Of a DNA stretch of 12,762 nucleotides, positions 1 to 5,989 are shown one piece after another. Below the pieces are notes generated by a model. It did no database searches. It saw only the letters and a program-made list of their open reading frames with translations, and was not told the DNA's origin. Numbering within the stretch: the first letter of the stretch is position 1; every line of letters starts with the position of its first letter. The DNA is from Clostridiales bacterium UBA8153 (GTDB taxonomy: Bacteria > Bacillota > Sulfobacillia > UBA8153). The stretch is from the NCBI GenBank assembly GCA_003449495.1, contig DMHJ01000150.1, positions 1 to 12,762 of the forward strand, in the 5' to 3' direction. Both the position numbers and the translations under genes were made by a program.

Positions 1-643
1 CGCTGTGGGGATCGCCCTCCAGGATGGACCGGTCCATGAAAGCGCCGGGGTCGCCTTCATCGGCGTTGCACACCACGTATTTGGGCGACTTGTTGCTGCG
101 GGCGGTGAACTCCCATTTCAGCCCGGTGGGGAAGCCGCCGCCGCCCCGGCCGCGCAGGCCGGACTTCTTTACCTCTGCCACCACGTCCTGCCGGGTCATG
201 GTGGATAGCACTTTGCCCAGGGCGGCATACCCATCCCGGGCGATGTATTCGTCGATGGCTTCGGGGTCGATGATACCGGTGTTCCTCAGGGCCACCCGGG
301 TCTGCTTGGCGAAAAATTCGATGTCGCCGATGTGGGGCACCGGCTGATCCGGCGCCTGCCGGTAGATCAAGGAGTCTACCAGCCGGCCCTTGAGCAAGTG
401 TTCCTGGGCGATGCGCCCGGCGCCCTCCGGGGTGACCTTTTGGTAGAAGATACCCTCGGGATAGACCACGATGATGGGACCCATGTCGCACGGCCCCATA
501 CATCCGGTTTCCACGATGCGGACCTCTGATTCGAGTCCCAGCTCCCGCACGCTCTGCACCAGCGCCTGCTGCACCGCCTGGCACCCCGAAGAAACGCATC
601 CCGCCCCGGCGCAAACCAAAACGTGGGCACGGCATTGGTTCAC
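1..643 (-). CDS. hndC: NuoF/HndC-like hydrogenase flavoprotein subunit (partial, 3' end outside window)
   Basis: This is the N-terminal ~214 residues of the FMN- and NAD(P)H-binding subunit of a multimeric [FeFe] hydrogenase, which passes electrons between pyridine nucleotide and the hydrogenase FeS chain in the cytoplasm. A GTG start at 643 follows the purine-rich GGGAGGG. Residues 1-90 form a thioredoxin-like [2Fe-2S] domain with CAGAGC (Cx4C, near residues 11-16) and CMGPC (Cx3C, near 48-52). The NuoF core follows, with [15 protein letters not shown] near 162-176 and [11 protein letters not shown] near 191-201, which build the FMN/NAD site. The fused thioredoxin-like N-terminus is typical of HndC/HydB rather than of complex I NuoF. 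The gene runs off the left edge; the usual ~600 residues would include further 4Fe-4S sites. It starts 24 bases after the HndB-like gene ends. The family call is firm; bifurcating versus simple NADP reduction cannot be decided here. Confidence 0.93.
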   Translation of the reverse strand, partial: MNQCRAHVLVCAGAGCVSSGCQAVQQALVQSVRELGLESEVRIVETGCMGPCDMGPIIVVYPEGIFYQKVTPEGAGRIAQEHLLKGRLVDSLIYRQAPDQPVPHIGDIEFFAKQTRVALRNTGIIDPEAIDEYIARDGYAALGKVLSTMTRQDVVAEVKKSGLRGRGGGGFPTGLKWEFTARSNKSPKYVVCNADEGDPGAFMDRSILEGDPHS

Positions 644-667
644 GGTGCTTGGCCCTCCCTTCGTTTG

Positions 668-1030
668 CTAGCTCCTGGCGAGAACCCATTCCCCGATGAT
701 CTGCCCGTTCACCACGTGCCGGGCGATGATCTGGCGCGCACGCTCGGCGTTGACGTAAGTGTACGTCACTTTGTCCTGGCCGGCCAAGGTAACTTCCACC
801 AGCGGCTCATACTCGCACAAGCCCACGCAGCCCGTTTGCACCACGTGCACGTGGGCCAGGCGCCGCTTGGCGATTTCGTCCAGCAGGGCCGCCAGGGTGT
901 CCCGGGCCCCGGCGGCGATGCCGCAGGTACCCATGGCTACCGTCAGCTTGCTGGAAGCCCCGCTTTCCCGCAGCCGCATCCGTTCCTGCGCCTCCAGCCT
1001 GACCCGCTCAAGATCGGCTAGGGATTTCAT
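668..1030 (-). CDS. hndB: HndB-like thioredoxin-fold [2Fe-2S] hydrogenase subunit
   Basis: This encodes a 120-residue small electron-transfer subunit of the HndABCD type. After a charged, helical N-terminus it carries MGTCGIAAGARDTL and then TGCVGLCEYEPLVEV, the two conserved blocks of the HndB thioredoxin-like ferredoxin family. Only three cysteines are visible; the position of the second cysteine in a NuoE-type Cx4C motif is not cysteine, so the cluster ligand set is incomplete by NuoE standards. The ATG at 1030 is preferred because a GGAGG lies 11 bases upstream; an in-frame GTG at 1042 overlaps that site. The start lies inside the preceding ATPase gene (23-base overlap), which suggests translational coupling. 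It precedes the NuoF-like gene, giving the classic HndB-HndC order. The exact role of HndB proteins is not well established. Confidence 0.9.
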   Translation of the reverse strand: MKSLADLERVRLEAQERMRLRESGASSKLTVAMGTCGIAAGARDTLAALLDEIAKRRLAHVHVVQTGCVGLCEYEPLVEVTLAGQDKVTYTYVNAERARQIIARHVVNGQIIGEWVLARS

Positions 1031-1583
1031 TGCATTTCGCACCTCCGTACAGTTTGCTTAGCTCTTCGCGCAAAAAAGCCAACATCCACTGGTATACCGC
1101 CGGGTCGCTCAGGGGAACCTCCGCCAGCTGAGACCGGAGCTCTGCGGTGTCAAACTCCATGCTCCGGCCATCCACGGTATGAGTGTAGCAGAATTCCACT
1201 TGCGGGTTGGCCGCCACCGACACCGCCACGGTGAGCGCCAGATCGCCCAGCGGCGGGCAGTCGATATGCCGGGTGTACACGACCACCTGCACCCGCGTCC
1301 CCTCTCCCGGCCGGGAAGCCAGTTCGGCCAACCCGCCGGTGGCTTCGGCGGTGGCCCGCAGCAGCGGCAGTCCCAAGCCGACCCGCCGGGTGGTACGGCT
1401 GGTGAAGAAGGGGTCGAACACCCGCTGCTGGGTGGCGGCTTCCATGCCCCGGCCGTCGTCCAGCAGCTGGACGGTGAGCACCCCTTGGGCCCGGTCCTCG
1501 ACCACGGTCAGGACCAGGTGACGGGCTCCCGCCTCCAGGGAGTTCTGGATGAGATCCAGCACGTGCAGGGCCAGTTCCTCCAA
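1008..1583 (-). CDS. Histidine-kinase-type ATP-binding protein without phosphoacceptor domain
   Basis: This 191-residue soluble protein consists of a GHKL ATPase domain plus a C-terminal extension. The N-box is at DLIQNSLEA (10-18), the G1 box at DDGRGM (42-47), the F-box at DPFFTS (57-62) and the G2 box at GLGLPLL (69-75). There is no histidine phosphoacceptor/dimerisation helix and no sensor domain, so it is not a complete sensor kinase. Residues ~105-191 resemble no domain I can name. The TTG start at 1583 is forced: an in-frame TAG lies 12 bases upstream, GGGGAGAGGG precedes it, and the resulting N-terminus (MEELALHVLDLIQNS) begins right at the conserved domain. It sits between the NuoE-like and HndB-like genes and overlaps the latter. 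A regulatory role in hydrogenase control is inferred from context; its partner is unknown. Confidence 0.88.
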   Translation of the reverse strand: MEELALHVLDLIQNSLEAGARHLVLTVVEDRAQGVLTVQLLDDGRGMEAATQQRVFDPFFTSRTTRRVGLGLPLLRATAEATGGLAELASRPGEGTRVQVVVYTRHIDCPPLGDLALTVAVSVAANPQVEFCYTHTVDGRSMEFDTAELRSQLAEVPLSDPAVYQWMLAFLREELSKLYGGAKCNEIPSRS

Positions 1584-1661
1584 CCGCCCTCTCCCCTACC
1601 CTGAAAAATAGCATCGACCCATTCTTCATGCCCTGTGGTACCGCCCCGGCGGCATGAGGGT

Positions 1662-2189
1662 CTACTGGTAACTTCTGAGCAGCTCCGGGATGCGGTCGAC
1701 CTTGACCCGGGCGTGCACGTCCTCACCGATCATGAGCACCGGTCCCAGCCCGCATGCGCCCAGGCAACGCACGATTTCCAGGGAGAACCTGCCGTCCTCG
1801 GTGGTATCGCCCACGGCCACGCCCAGCTCCTGCTCCAGGCGCTTGACCACATTAGTGCTTCCCTTCACATAACAGGCCGTGCCCATACACACGTTGATGA
1901 CGTGCCTGCCTTTGGGCTTGAGCGAGAAGAAGGCATAGAAAGTGGCCACCCCGTAGACTTCGCTCATGGCCACGCCCAGTTCTTCGGCCACCCGTATCAT
2001 GCCGAGTTTAGGCAGGTAGCCGAAGGCCACCTGGAGCCGGTGCAATGCCTGGATCAGGGCACCGGACTGCCCCCGGAAGGGCTTGATCAGCTCCTCGACC
2101 TGCTGCCCCACCATGGCCACCTCGTTCGCCGGCGGCTGGTGCCCTTCCACCGGGGGAGTGCAGCGGCATGCGCTTTCCATCTTAGTCAT
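1662..2189 (-). CDS. hndA: NuoE/HndA-like [2Fe-2S] hydrogenase subunit
   Basis: This 175-residue protein matches the 24-kDa NuoE family, the small [2Fe-2S] subunit that partners NuoF/HndC in NAD(P)-linked hydrogenases. A helical N-terminal half contains the family signature around VAFGYLPKLGMIRVAEELGV, with VYGVATFYAFF near 79-88. The thioredoxin-like half carries the four cluster ligands: C101 and C106 (CMGTAC) and C142 and C146 (CLGAC). The ATG at 2189 is preceded by AAGGAGG, the strongest ribosome binding site in this operon; a second in-frame ATG three codons later is a less well spaced alternative. The first ~25 residues form a variable extension with two extra cysteines. It follows the PHP gene by 26 bases and is followed by a 78-base gap before the ATPase gene, consistent with a single operon. 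Family assignment is secure. Confidence 0.94.
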   Translation of the reverse strand: MTKMESACRCTPPVEGHQPPANEVAMVGQQVEELIKPFRGQSGALIQALHRLQVAFGYLPKLGMIRVAEELGVAMSEVYGVATFYAFFSLKPKGRHVINVCMGTACYVKGSTNVVKRLEQELGVAVGDTTEDGRFSLEIVRCLGACGLGPVLMIGEDVHARVKVDRIPELLRSYQ

Positions 2190-2215
2190 CCATCCTCCTT
2201 ATCTGGATTCCTCTC

Positions 2216-2974
2216 TCACCGTTCCACCGCCGGGAGGACCACCACCCGGCGCCCGTCCCGGCCCGCCAGGGCCAGTTCCAGCTCGGACCAGCTGGGATGG
2301 GCCAGCCATAGGGCGGTTCTTCCGGGCCAGATGTCGTCCAAGCAGTGAGCATCGGAAAACGACACCAACTGCCTGCCGCCCAGTCCCTTCCCCAGCCGCA
2401 GGCGCAGCTCGTCTTCCCGCGCCCGGGCAGAGATCTCCAGGGCCGGGACGGGCAAGTCCCGGGGCACCAGGCCCAGCATGGCCAGGAGGCTGTAGGCGGG
2501 GCGGTCGATATGTGCCGGTATGCACAGTCCGCCCCGGGCCTTTACCTCCGCGCAGGCTTCCTCCAGCCCGAGCTCGGAGGAGATGGTCAACAGGCGCTCC
2601 AGCGGGGCCATGGGCCTGCCTCCAGCATCGTATCTCCACTGGGTGCCGAACGCCCGCGCCCGGTCTTCACGCCAGGGCAGGCGGCCGTATACATGCCCCT
2701 GCCAGTCTGTTCCCGCCTCCACGCTGGAGAACAGGCAGAGGAGGTGGACCTCTTCCCGGGTCTCCAACTCCATCCCCACCAGGGGGGTGATGCCCTCCTT
2801 CCGGCAGGCGGTCACAAACGCCGCGGCATTCTCGCAGGAGTTGTGATCGGTGATGGCGGCCAAGTGCACACCGGAGGCCGCCAGCGCCCGGGCCATGGCC
2901 GCAGGCGTCATCTCCCGCAGGGCACAAGGGGAAAGAGCGCTGTGCAGGTGGAGATCCGCGGCGTACCACCTCAT
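2216..2974 (-). CDS. PHP-domain metal-dependent phosphoesterase-like protein
   Basis: This 252-residue protein belongs to the PHP family (polymerase and histidinol phosphatase), which uses a cluster of two or three metals to hydrolyse phosphoesters. The metal-binding motifs are intact: DLHLHS (7-12, H9 and H11), ITDHN (41-45, D43 and H44), GMELET (67-72, E69), H77 in EVHLL, PAHIDR (153-158, H155) and SFSDAH (205-210, D208 and H210). It starts at ATG 2974, five bases after the DRTGG gene stops; no good ribosome binding site is visible, so translation may be coupled. PHP proteins recur in hydrogenase clusters of anaerobic Bacillota, but the substrate is unknown. A nucleotide or phosphoprotein substrate is speculation. 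All ligand positions are present, so an active enzyme is likely. Confidence 0.9.
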   Translation of the reverse strand: MRWYAADLHLHSALSPCALREMTPAAMARALAASGVHLAAITDHNSCENAAAFVTACRKEGITPLVGMELETREEVHLLCLFSSVEAGTDWQGHVYGRLPWREDRARAFGTQWRYDAGGRPMAPLERLLTISSELGLEEACAEVKARGGLCIPAHIDRPAYSLLAMLGLVPRDLPVPALEISARAREDELRLRLGKGLGGRQLVSFSDAHCLDDIWPGRTALWLAHPSWSELELALAGRDGRRVVVLPAVER

Positions 2975-2979
2975 AATTG

Positions 2980-3318
2980 CTACGCTTTTTGCCCCAGCAA
3001 GTTATAGAGGCGCCCGGCGGTCTCAAAGCTGCAGTGGCCGGTGGTGAACACCGGCAGGCCCTCTTCCCCGGCCCGGTCCAAAAGCTCCTGGCACGGCCGT
3101 TTGCCGCCGCTGATGATCACCGCGCTGAGGTTCATCAGCGTGGCCACGGCCGCCACGTTCTGGTGAGTCTGCGCGGTGATCCACACCTGACCTTCGCGCC
3201 CGTGGGCCATGACGTGGCTGAGCATGTCCGAGCAGTAGGCGCCCGTGACCTCCCGGTCCAACGACCCCGCATTCTCCAACTGCAGGCCCAGTCCCGCAAC
3301 TAGTTGGCCAACCTTCAC
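2980..3318 (-). CDS. DRTGG-domain protein
   Basis: This 112-residue single-domain protein resembles the DRTGG domain found between the CBS region and other modules of some pyrophosphatases and at the N-terminus of some phosphotransacetylases, thought to be a small regulatory or ligand-binding fold. Recognisable blocks are VTGAYCSDMLSHVMA (24-38), the glycine-led GREGQVWITAQTHQN (40-54), and AVIISGGKRP (66-75), followed by an amphipathic helix and GLPVFTT. The GTG start at 3318 overlaps the stop of the upstream hydrogenase-like gene as GTGA (3315-3318), a strong sign of coupled translation and probably of near-equal amounts of the two proteins. Five bases separate it from the PHP gene. No catalytic residues can be assigned. 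A role as a signalling partner of the sensory hydrogenase is inference from the coupling alone. Confidence 0.85.
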   Translation of the reverse strand: MKVGQLVAGLGLQLENAGSLDREVTGAYCSDMLSHVMAHGREGQVWITAQTHQNVAAVATLMNLSAVIISGGKRPCQELLDRAGEEGLPVFTTGHCSFETAGRLYNLLGQKA

Positions 3319-4658
3319 GCCGGTTCACCATCTTTCTTCTTCTCCGCCCGGATGGCGGGAGGTAGCTTGCTGGCCAGGTCGACCACGCCTTCGGCCAGTA
3401 CCTGCACGCGCTCGCGCAAAATGAAGATGCAGTCAGTTTCATCTGCGTCCTCCCGGGCGATATCCTCGGCCAAGGCCCGGCAGCTGGGGGCCCCGCAAGA
3501 ACCGCAGTCGAGGCCGGGCAGCCGGTCCAGGATCTCTTCCGCCAGCTTCAACTTACCGATGGCCCGCTGCACATCGTCGTCCAGCTGCATCACCGGCCGC
3601 GGCCCGACCACCCGGGTCATATGCCATGCGCCGGATGCGAATTCCGCTTCCAGTTCGGCCGGGGTGAACAGCGATGTCTTCGCCCAATGCTGGCCGGCTA
3701 TATTGCGCAGGCGTACCCTGGCCACGAAGGGGTTCTGCACCACCAACGGACCGCCGATGCACCCGCCTACGCAGGCTTGGGCTTCGATGAAATCGATCTC
3801 TTGCAGCCGGCCCCGCTCAACCTCTTCGAACACTTTGATCACGCTGTGGATGCCGTCCACGGACAACACCGTCCCCCGGGCCAATGCCATGGCCTCTCCA
3901 CCCGCCCGGCCCCAGCCCAGCCCCGGGCCGGTAGCGCGCAGAGGCACCGGGGAGGCGGTGGACAGGTTCTTCCGGATCTCTCCGTACGCCACCGCCATGG
4001 AGATGGCCCGGTCCACGCAGGAAGCGTGAGTGCCCACGGGTTGCTTGACCGCAGTGACCTTGGCCGGGCACGGCGTGATGAAGAAGGCCCCTACTTCCTC
4101 CGGGTTCAAGCTGCCCCGGGCGAGCGCCTGCTTTTTCGCCATGCGCGCGGCTACTTCCATGGGCGCCTCTATGGGGATCAACAGGTCGAGCAGGCTGGGA
4201 AACCGCACCTGCATCAGGCGCAGTACGGCCGGGCAGGCCGGTGAGATGCGGGGACCCGGCGCCTCGCCGGATTCGATGATCCGCCGGAAGGCGTAAGTCA
4301 CGGCTTCCGCCGCCAGCGCCACTTCGAATGCCTCGTCAAAACCCATGCCCACCAGGGCCCCCAGCATCTGGTCGGGCAGGGTATCCGGGCCGAACTGCCC
4401 CAGCAGAGCCGGGGCGGGCAGGGCAATGGTGTGGCGGAAACGGGACAGCTCCGCCAGCTCATCGGTCACCGCCACCTTGGCGTGGTTGGGACAGATGCGT
4501 ATGCACTCGCCGCAGTCCACGCAACGTTCTTCCTTGATGACGGCCTTGCCGTCCCGCACCCGGATGGCTTCGGTAGGGCAGTGCTTGATGCAGTTGGTAC
4601 AGCCTTTGCACTTTTCTGCGTCCAAGGTGACCGAGTGGAAGTAGCGACCCACCCGCAC
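3315..4658 (-). CDS. Putative sensory [FeFe] hydrogenase (2x[4Fe-4S], H-cluster domain, C-terminal FeS domain)
   Basis: This 447-residue protein has three parts. Residues 10-60 form a two-cluster ferredoxin (C17, C20, C23, C27; C46, C49, C52, C56). Residues ~75-345 form the [FeFe]-hydrogenase large-subunit domain. Residues ~375-412 form a Cx2Cx4Cx16C FeS domain (C385, C388, C393, C410). H-cluster motifs are recognisable but altered: SPACP (L1, C142), TPCPAK (L2, C197, K200) and EAQACVGGC (L3, C296, C300). The four cysteines that hold the cubane are kept. The proton-relay cysteine just before the L1 ligand is Ala141, and the usual methionines in L2 and L3 are Thr195 and Gln294. Such changes are known from putative sensory [FeFe] hydrogenases. 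The architecture without a PAS domain fits the group D-like class better than PAS-containing group C. A GTG start at 4658 follows GGAGAGAGGG. The gene is coupled downstream to the DRTGG gene. H2 sensing is inferred. Confidence 0.88.
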   Translation of the reverse strand: MRVGRYFHSVTLDAEKCKGCTNCIKHCPTEAIRVRDGKAVIKEERCVDCGECIRICPNHAKVAVTDELAELSRFRHTIALPAPALLGQFGPDTLPDQMLGALVGMGFDEAFEVALAAEAVTYAFRRIIESGEAPGPRISPACPAVLRLMQVRFPSLLDLLIPIEAPMEVAARMAKKQALARGSLNPEEVGAFFITPCPAKVTAVKQPVGTHASCVDRAISMAVAYGEIRKNLSTASPVPLRATGPGLGWGRAGGEAMALARGTVLSVDGIHSVIKVFEEVERGRLQEIDFIEAQACVGGCIGGPLVVQNPFVARVRLRNIAGQHWAKTSLFTPAELEAEFASGAWHMTRVVGPRPVMQLDDDVQRAIGKLKLAEEILDRLPGLDCGSCGAPSCRALAEDIAREDADETDCIFILRERVQVLAEGVVDLASKLPPAIRAEKKKDGEPA

Positions 4659-4676
4659 GCACCCTCTCTCCCGCTG

Positions 4677-5117
4677 CTAACCGGCACCCAGGCGCACGGT
4701 AGCCCGCAACACCGTGCCTACGTTCACAACGCTCTCTATGACCAGGTCGTCGGCATGGCGCTGGATGTTGATCAGGCCCATGCCGGCGCCAAAGCCCATT
4801 TCCCGCACGTGGTCGGGGGCGGTGGAGAAGCCTTCTACCATGGCCTGGGCAATGTCCGGGATGCCCGGGCCCGAGTCCTCTACCACCAGCTCCACCCGGT
4901 CGCCGAATACCAGAGCCCGCACCGTTCCCTTCCACGCGTGGATGACGACGTTCAGTTCCGCTTCGTAGGCGACTATCGCCACGCGACGGACATCCCGGGC
5001 CGGCAGGCCCAGCTTCATGCAAGTCTTGCGGATGGAGCTGGCGGCTTCGCCCGCGGCGGTAAAGTCCATCCCCTGCACGGCGAATTCCAGGACCAGCGGT
5101 TCCGCTTCCGTCGTCAC
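4677..5117 (-). CDS. RsbW-type ATP-binding regulatory protein (anti-sigma/serine kinase-like)
   Basis: This 146-residue protein is a stand-alone GHKL ATPase of the RsbW/SpoIIAB type, proteins that phosphorylate an anti-anti-sigma partner and/or bind a sigma factor. Residues include AYEAELNVVIHA (50-61, N-box with N56), DSGPGIPD (81-88, G1) and GFGAGMGLINI (108-118, G2). The N-terminal half has the typical beta-helix lead-in (DFTAAGEAASSIRKTC). The GTG start at 5117 has GGAGG seven bases upstream and overlaps the membrane-protein stop as GTGA (5114-5117). It ends 18 bases before the sensory hydrogenase gene. No STAS-domain antagonist, PP2C phosphatase or sigma factor is seen in the window, so the partner must lie elsewhere or be another cluster product. 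Fold assignment is firm; true anti-sigma activity is not shown. Confidence 0.88.
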   Translation of the reverse strand: MTTEAEPLVLEFAVQGMDFTAAGEAASSIRKTCMKLGLPARDVRRVAIVAYEAELNVVIHAWKGTVRALVFGDRVELVVEDSGPGIPDIAQAMVEGFSTAPDHVREMGFGAGMGLINIQRHADDLVIESVVNVGTVLRATVRLGAG

Positions 5118-5638
5118 CGCCGGCCTCCACTGGTGCGGGACACGGTCTGGATGACCAGCACCGCCAGCAGGGCGCCACCCAAGGCGGTGTAAAGCTGCAT
5201 GGTAGTCAAGGCGAACATGGCCGGCGGGGGAACCCGCACCCGGGGGGCCACCAGCAAGGTCAAGCCCGCGGTCATGGTCACGTACTTGGCCACGGCACCC
5301 AGCCCGGCACCCAAGTAGTCACCCCACCTGGACCTGACCAGGTTCCGGATGAGCACGAAGACGATGACCAGGACGGCGTTGCCGGCCATGATCACCGGCA
5401 CCGCCGGAGCCAACCGCATGATGCCCATGGTCAACGCCACCCAAGGGGTGATCAGACCGACCAGGACGCCGCCGGCCATGCCGGTGTAGGCCCCGGCCAA
5501 AAGCAGAATGGCGTTGATCAGCGGCCCGGTGACGGTCTGGGTCATGCGGGCGCTCTGCACCGCCAGCGCCAGGGCCAAAAGCATGGCCGCCCGCACCCAC
5601 GTTCTCAGCTGCACTCTAGCCACAGCCCCTTCGCCCAC
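5114..5638 (-). CDS. Small integral membrane protein, ECF-transporter S-component-like
   Basis: This first gene of the operon encodes about 165-174 residues, mostly hydrophobic, with five or six predicted membrane segments: WVRAAMLLALALAVQ, LINAILLLAGAYTGMAGGVL, GLITPWVALTMGI, PVIMAGNAVLVIVFVLIRNL, LGAVAKYVTMTAGLTLL and TALGGALLAVLVIQTV. The first segment has small residues four apart (A-x3-A), as in S components of energy-coupling factor transporters, which bind vitamins or metals. The overall pattern resembles that group, but no substrate motif is visible. The start is uncertain: the longest frame begins at GTG 5638, while GTG 5623 or 5614 would suit a promoter whose -10 box is at 5651-5656. 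It overlaps the ATPase gene by four bases. A sensor-linked or membrane-anchoring role is equally possible. Confidence 0.75.
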   Translation of the reverse strand: MGEGAVARVQLRTWVRAAMLLALALAVQSARMTQTVTGPLINAILLLAGAYTGMAGGVLVGLITPWVALTMGIMRLAPAVPVIMAGNAVLVIVFVLIRNLVRSRWGDYLGAGLGAVAKYVTMTAGLTLLVAPRVRVPPPAMFALTTMQLYTALGGALLAVLVIQTVSRTSGGRR

Positions 5639-5650
5639 CCGGAGTTGACG

Positions 5651-5679
5651 AATATAAAGTGATACTGTAAACTACACAA
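5651..5679 (-). promoter_or_regulatory. Candidate sigma-A-like promoter of the hydrogenase operon
   Basis: On the minus strand a TTGTGT -35-like box (5674-5679) and a TATATT -10-like box (5651-5656) are separated by exactly 17 bases. The -10 matches the consensus at five of six positions and the -35 at three. Transcription would begin near 5644, leaving almost no leader before GTG 5638 and so favouring one of the later start codons of the first gene. It is the best candidate in the AT-rich block; other weaker hexamer pairs exist nearby. Confidence 0.45.
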
Positions 5680-5928
5680 GCGTGCAATTATCTCTTAATA
5701 ACGCCTACATACGACACTTCGGGGTCATTTCAACGTAGCTGCGATAGTTCCTTCTGGCGGTAATTGACGCAAAGAACTGAACATAATCAGTAATTCCGGA
5801 TGGGCCCGGCCACCGGACAACGGGGCCTACCGGCCGGGAGCTGCCACGGCACCGGCTACGGTGAGCACGCCGGCGAGCGGGCCGGGGCTCCGGTTCCCCG
5901 GTCAGGCCACGCCCCCGGGGCGAAAACC

Positions 5929-5958
5929 TTCCCCAGGGCACGGCACTTATGGTAGAAT
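5929..5958 (+). promoter_or_regulatory. Candidate extended -10 promoter of the MFS gene
   Basis: TGGTAGAAT at 5950-5958 combines an extended -10 TG with TAGAAT (five of six consensus positions). The best -35 candidate is the weak TTCCCC at 5929-5934 with an 18-base spacer, as expected if the extended -10 carries most of the recognition. Transcription would start near 5965, giving a leader of about 25 bases that includes the AAAGGA ribosome binding site at 5976-5981. Confidence 0.5.
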
Positions 5959-5989
5959 GGGGCCGGACGGATCAGAAAGGAAGAAATGC

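Larger units (their letters stand above)
5639..5989. other. 351-base intergenic control region between the hydrogenase operon and the MFS gene
   Basis: No convincing gene lies here. The part next to the hydrogenase operon (about 5641-5800) is markedly AT-rich for this window and holds promoter-like elements on both strands and a dyad, ACTGA-6-TCAGT, at 5776-5791. The part next to the MFS gene (about 5801-5945) is GC-rich and contains a 7-bp inverted repeat CCCGGCC/GGCCGGG (5805-5811 and 5832-5838, 20-base loop). An in-frame extension of the MFS reading frame back to GTG 5861 lacks a ribosome binding site and encodes a Pro/Gly/Arg-rich segment with no membrane character, so it is treated as non-coding. 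Confidence 0.7.

Noticed and set aside
1635..2790. Plus-strand open frames of about 235 codons opposite the NuoE-like and PHP genes.
   Set aside because: Composition is His/Gln/Pro-rich with no recognisable domain, and the minus-strand genes here have intact cofactor and metal motifs and ribosome binding sites.
4431..5192. Plus-strand open frame of 253 codons opposite the RsbW-type ATPase gene.
   Set aside because: It is a shadow of a gene with clear N, G1 and G2 boxes, and has no plausible ribosome binding site or homology of its own.
5674..5691. A Rex-like operator (TTGTG... near the hydrogenase promoter).
   Set aside because: Only the left half-site is present; the matching CACAA at the required spacing is missing.
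5861..5989. A 43-residue N-terminal extension of the MFS protein from GTG 5861.
   Set aside because: It has no ribosome binding site, reads as low-complexity Pro/Gly/Arg sequence, and overlaps the promoter candidate at 5929-5958, while ATG 5990 has a well-spaced AAAGGA.
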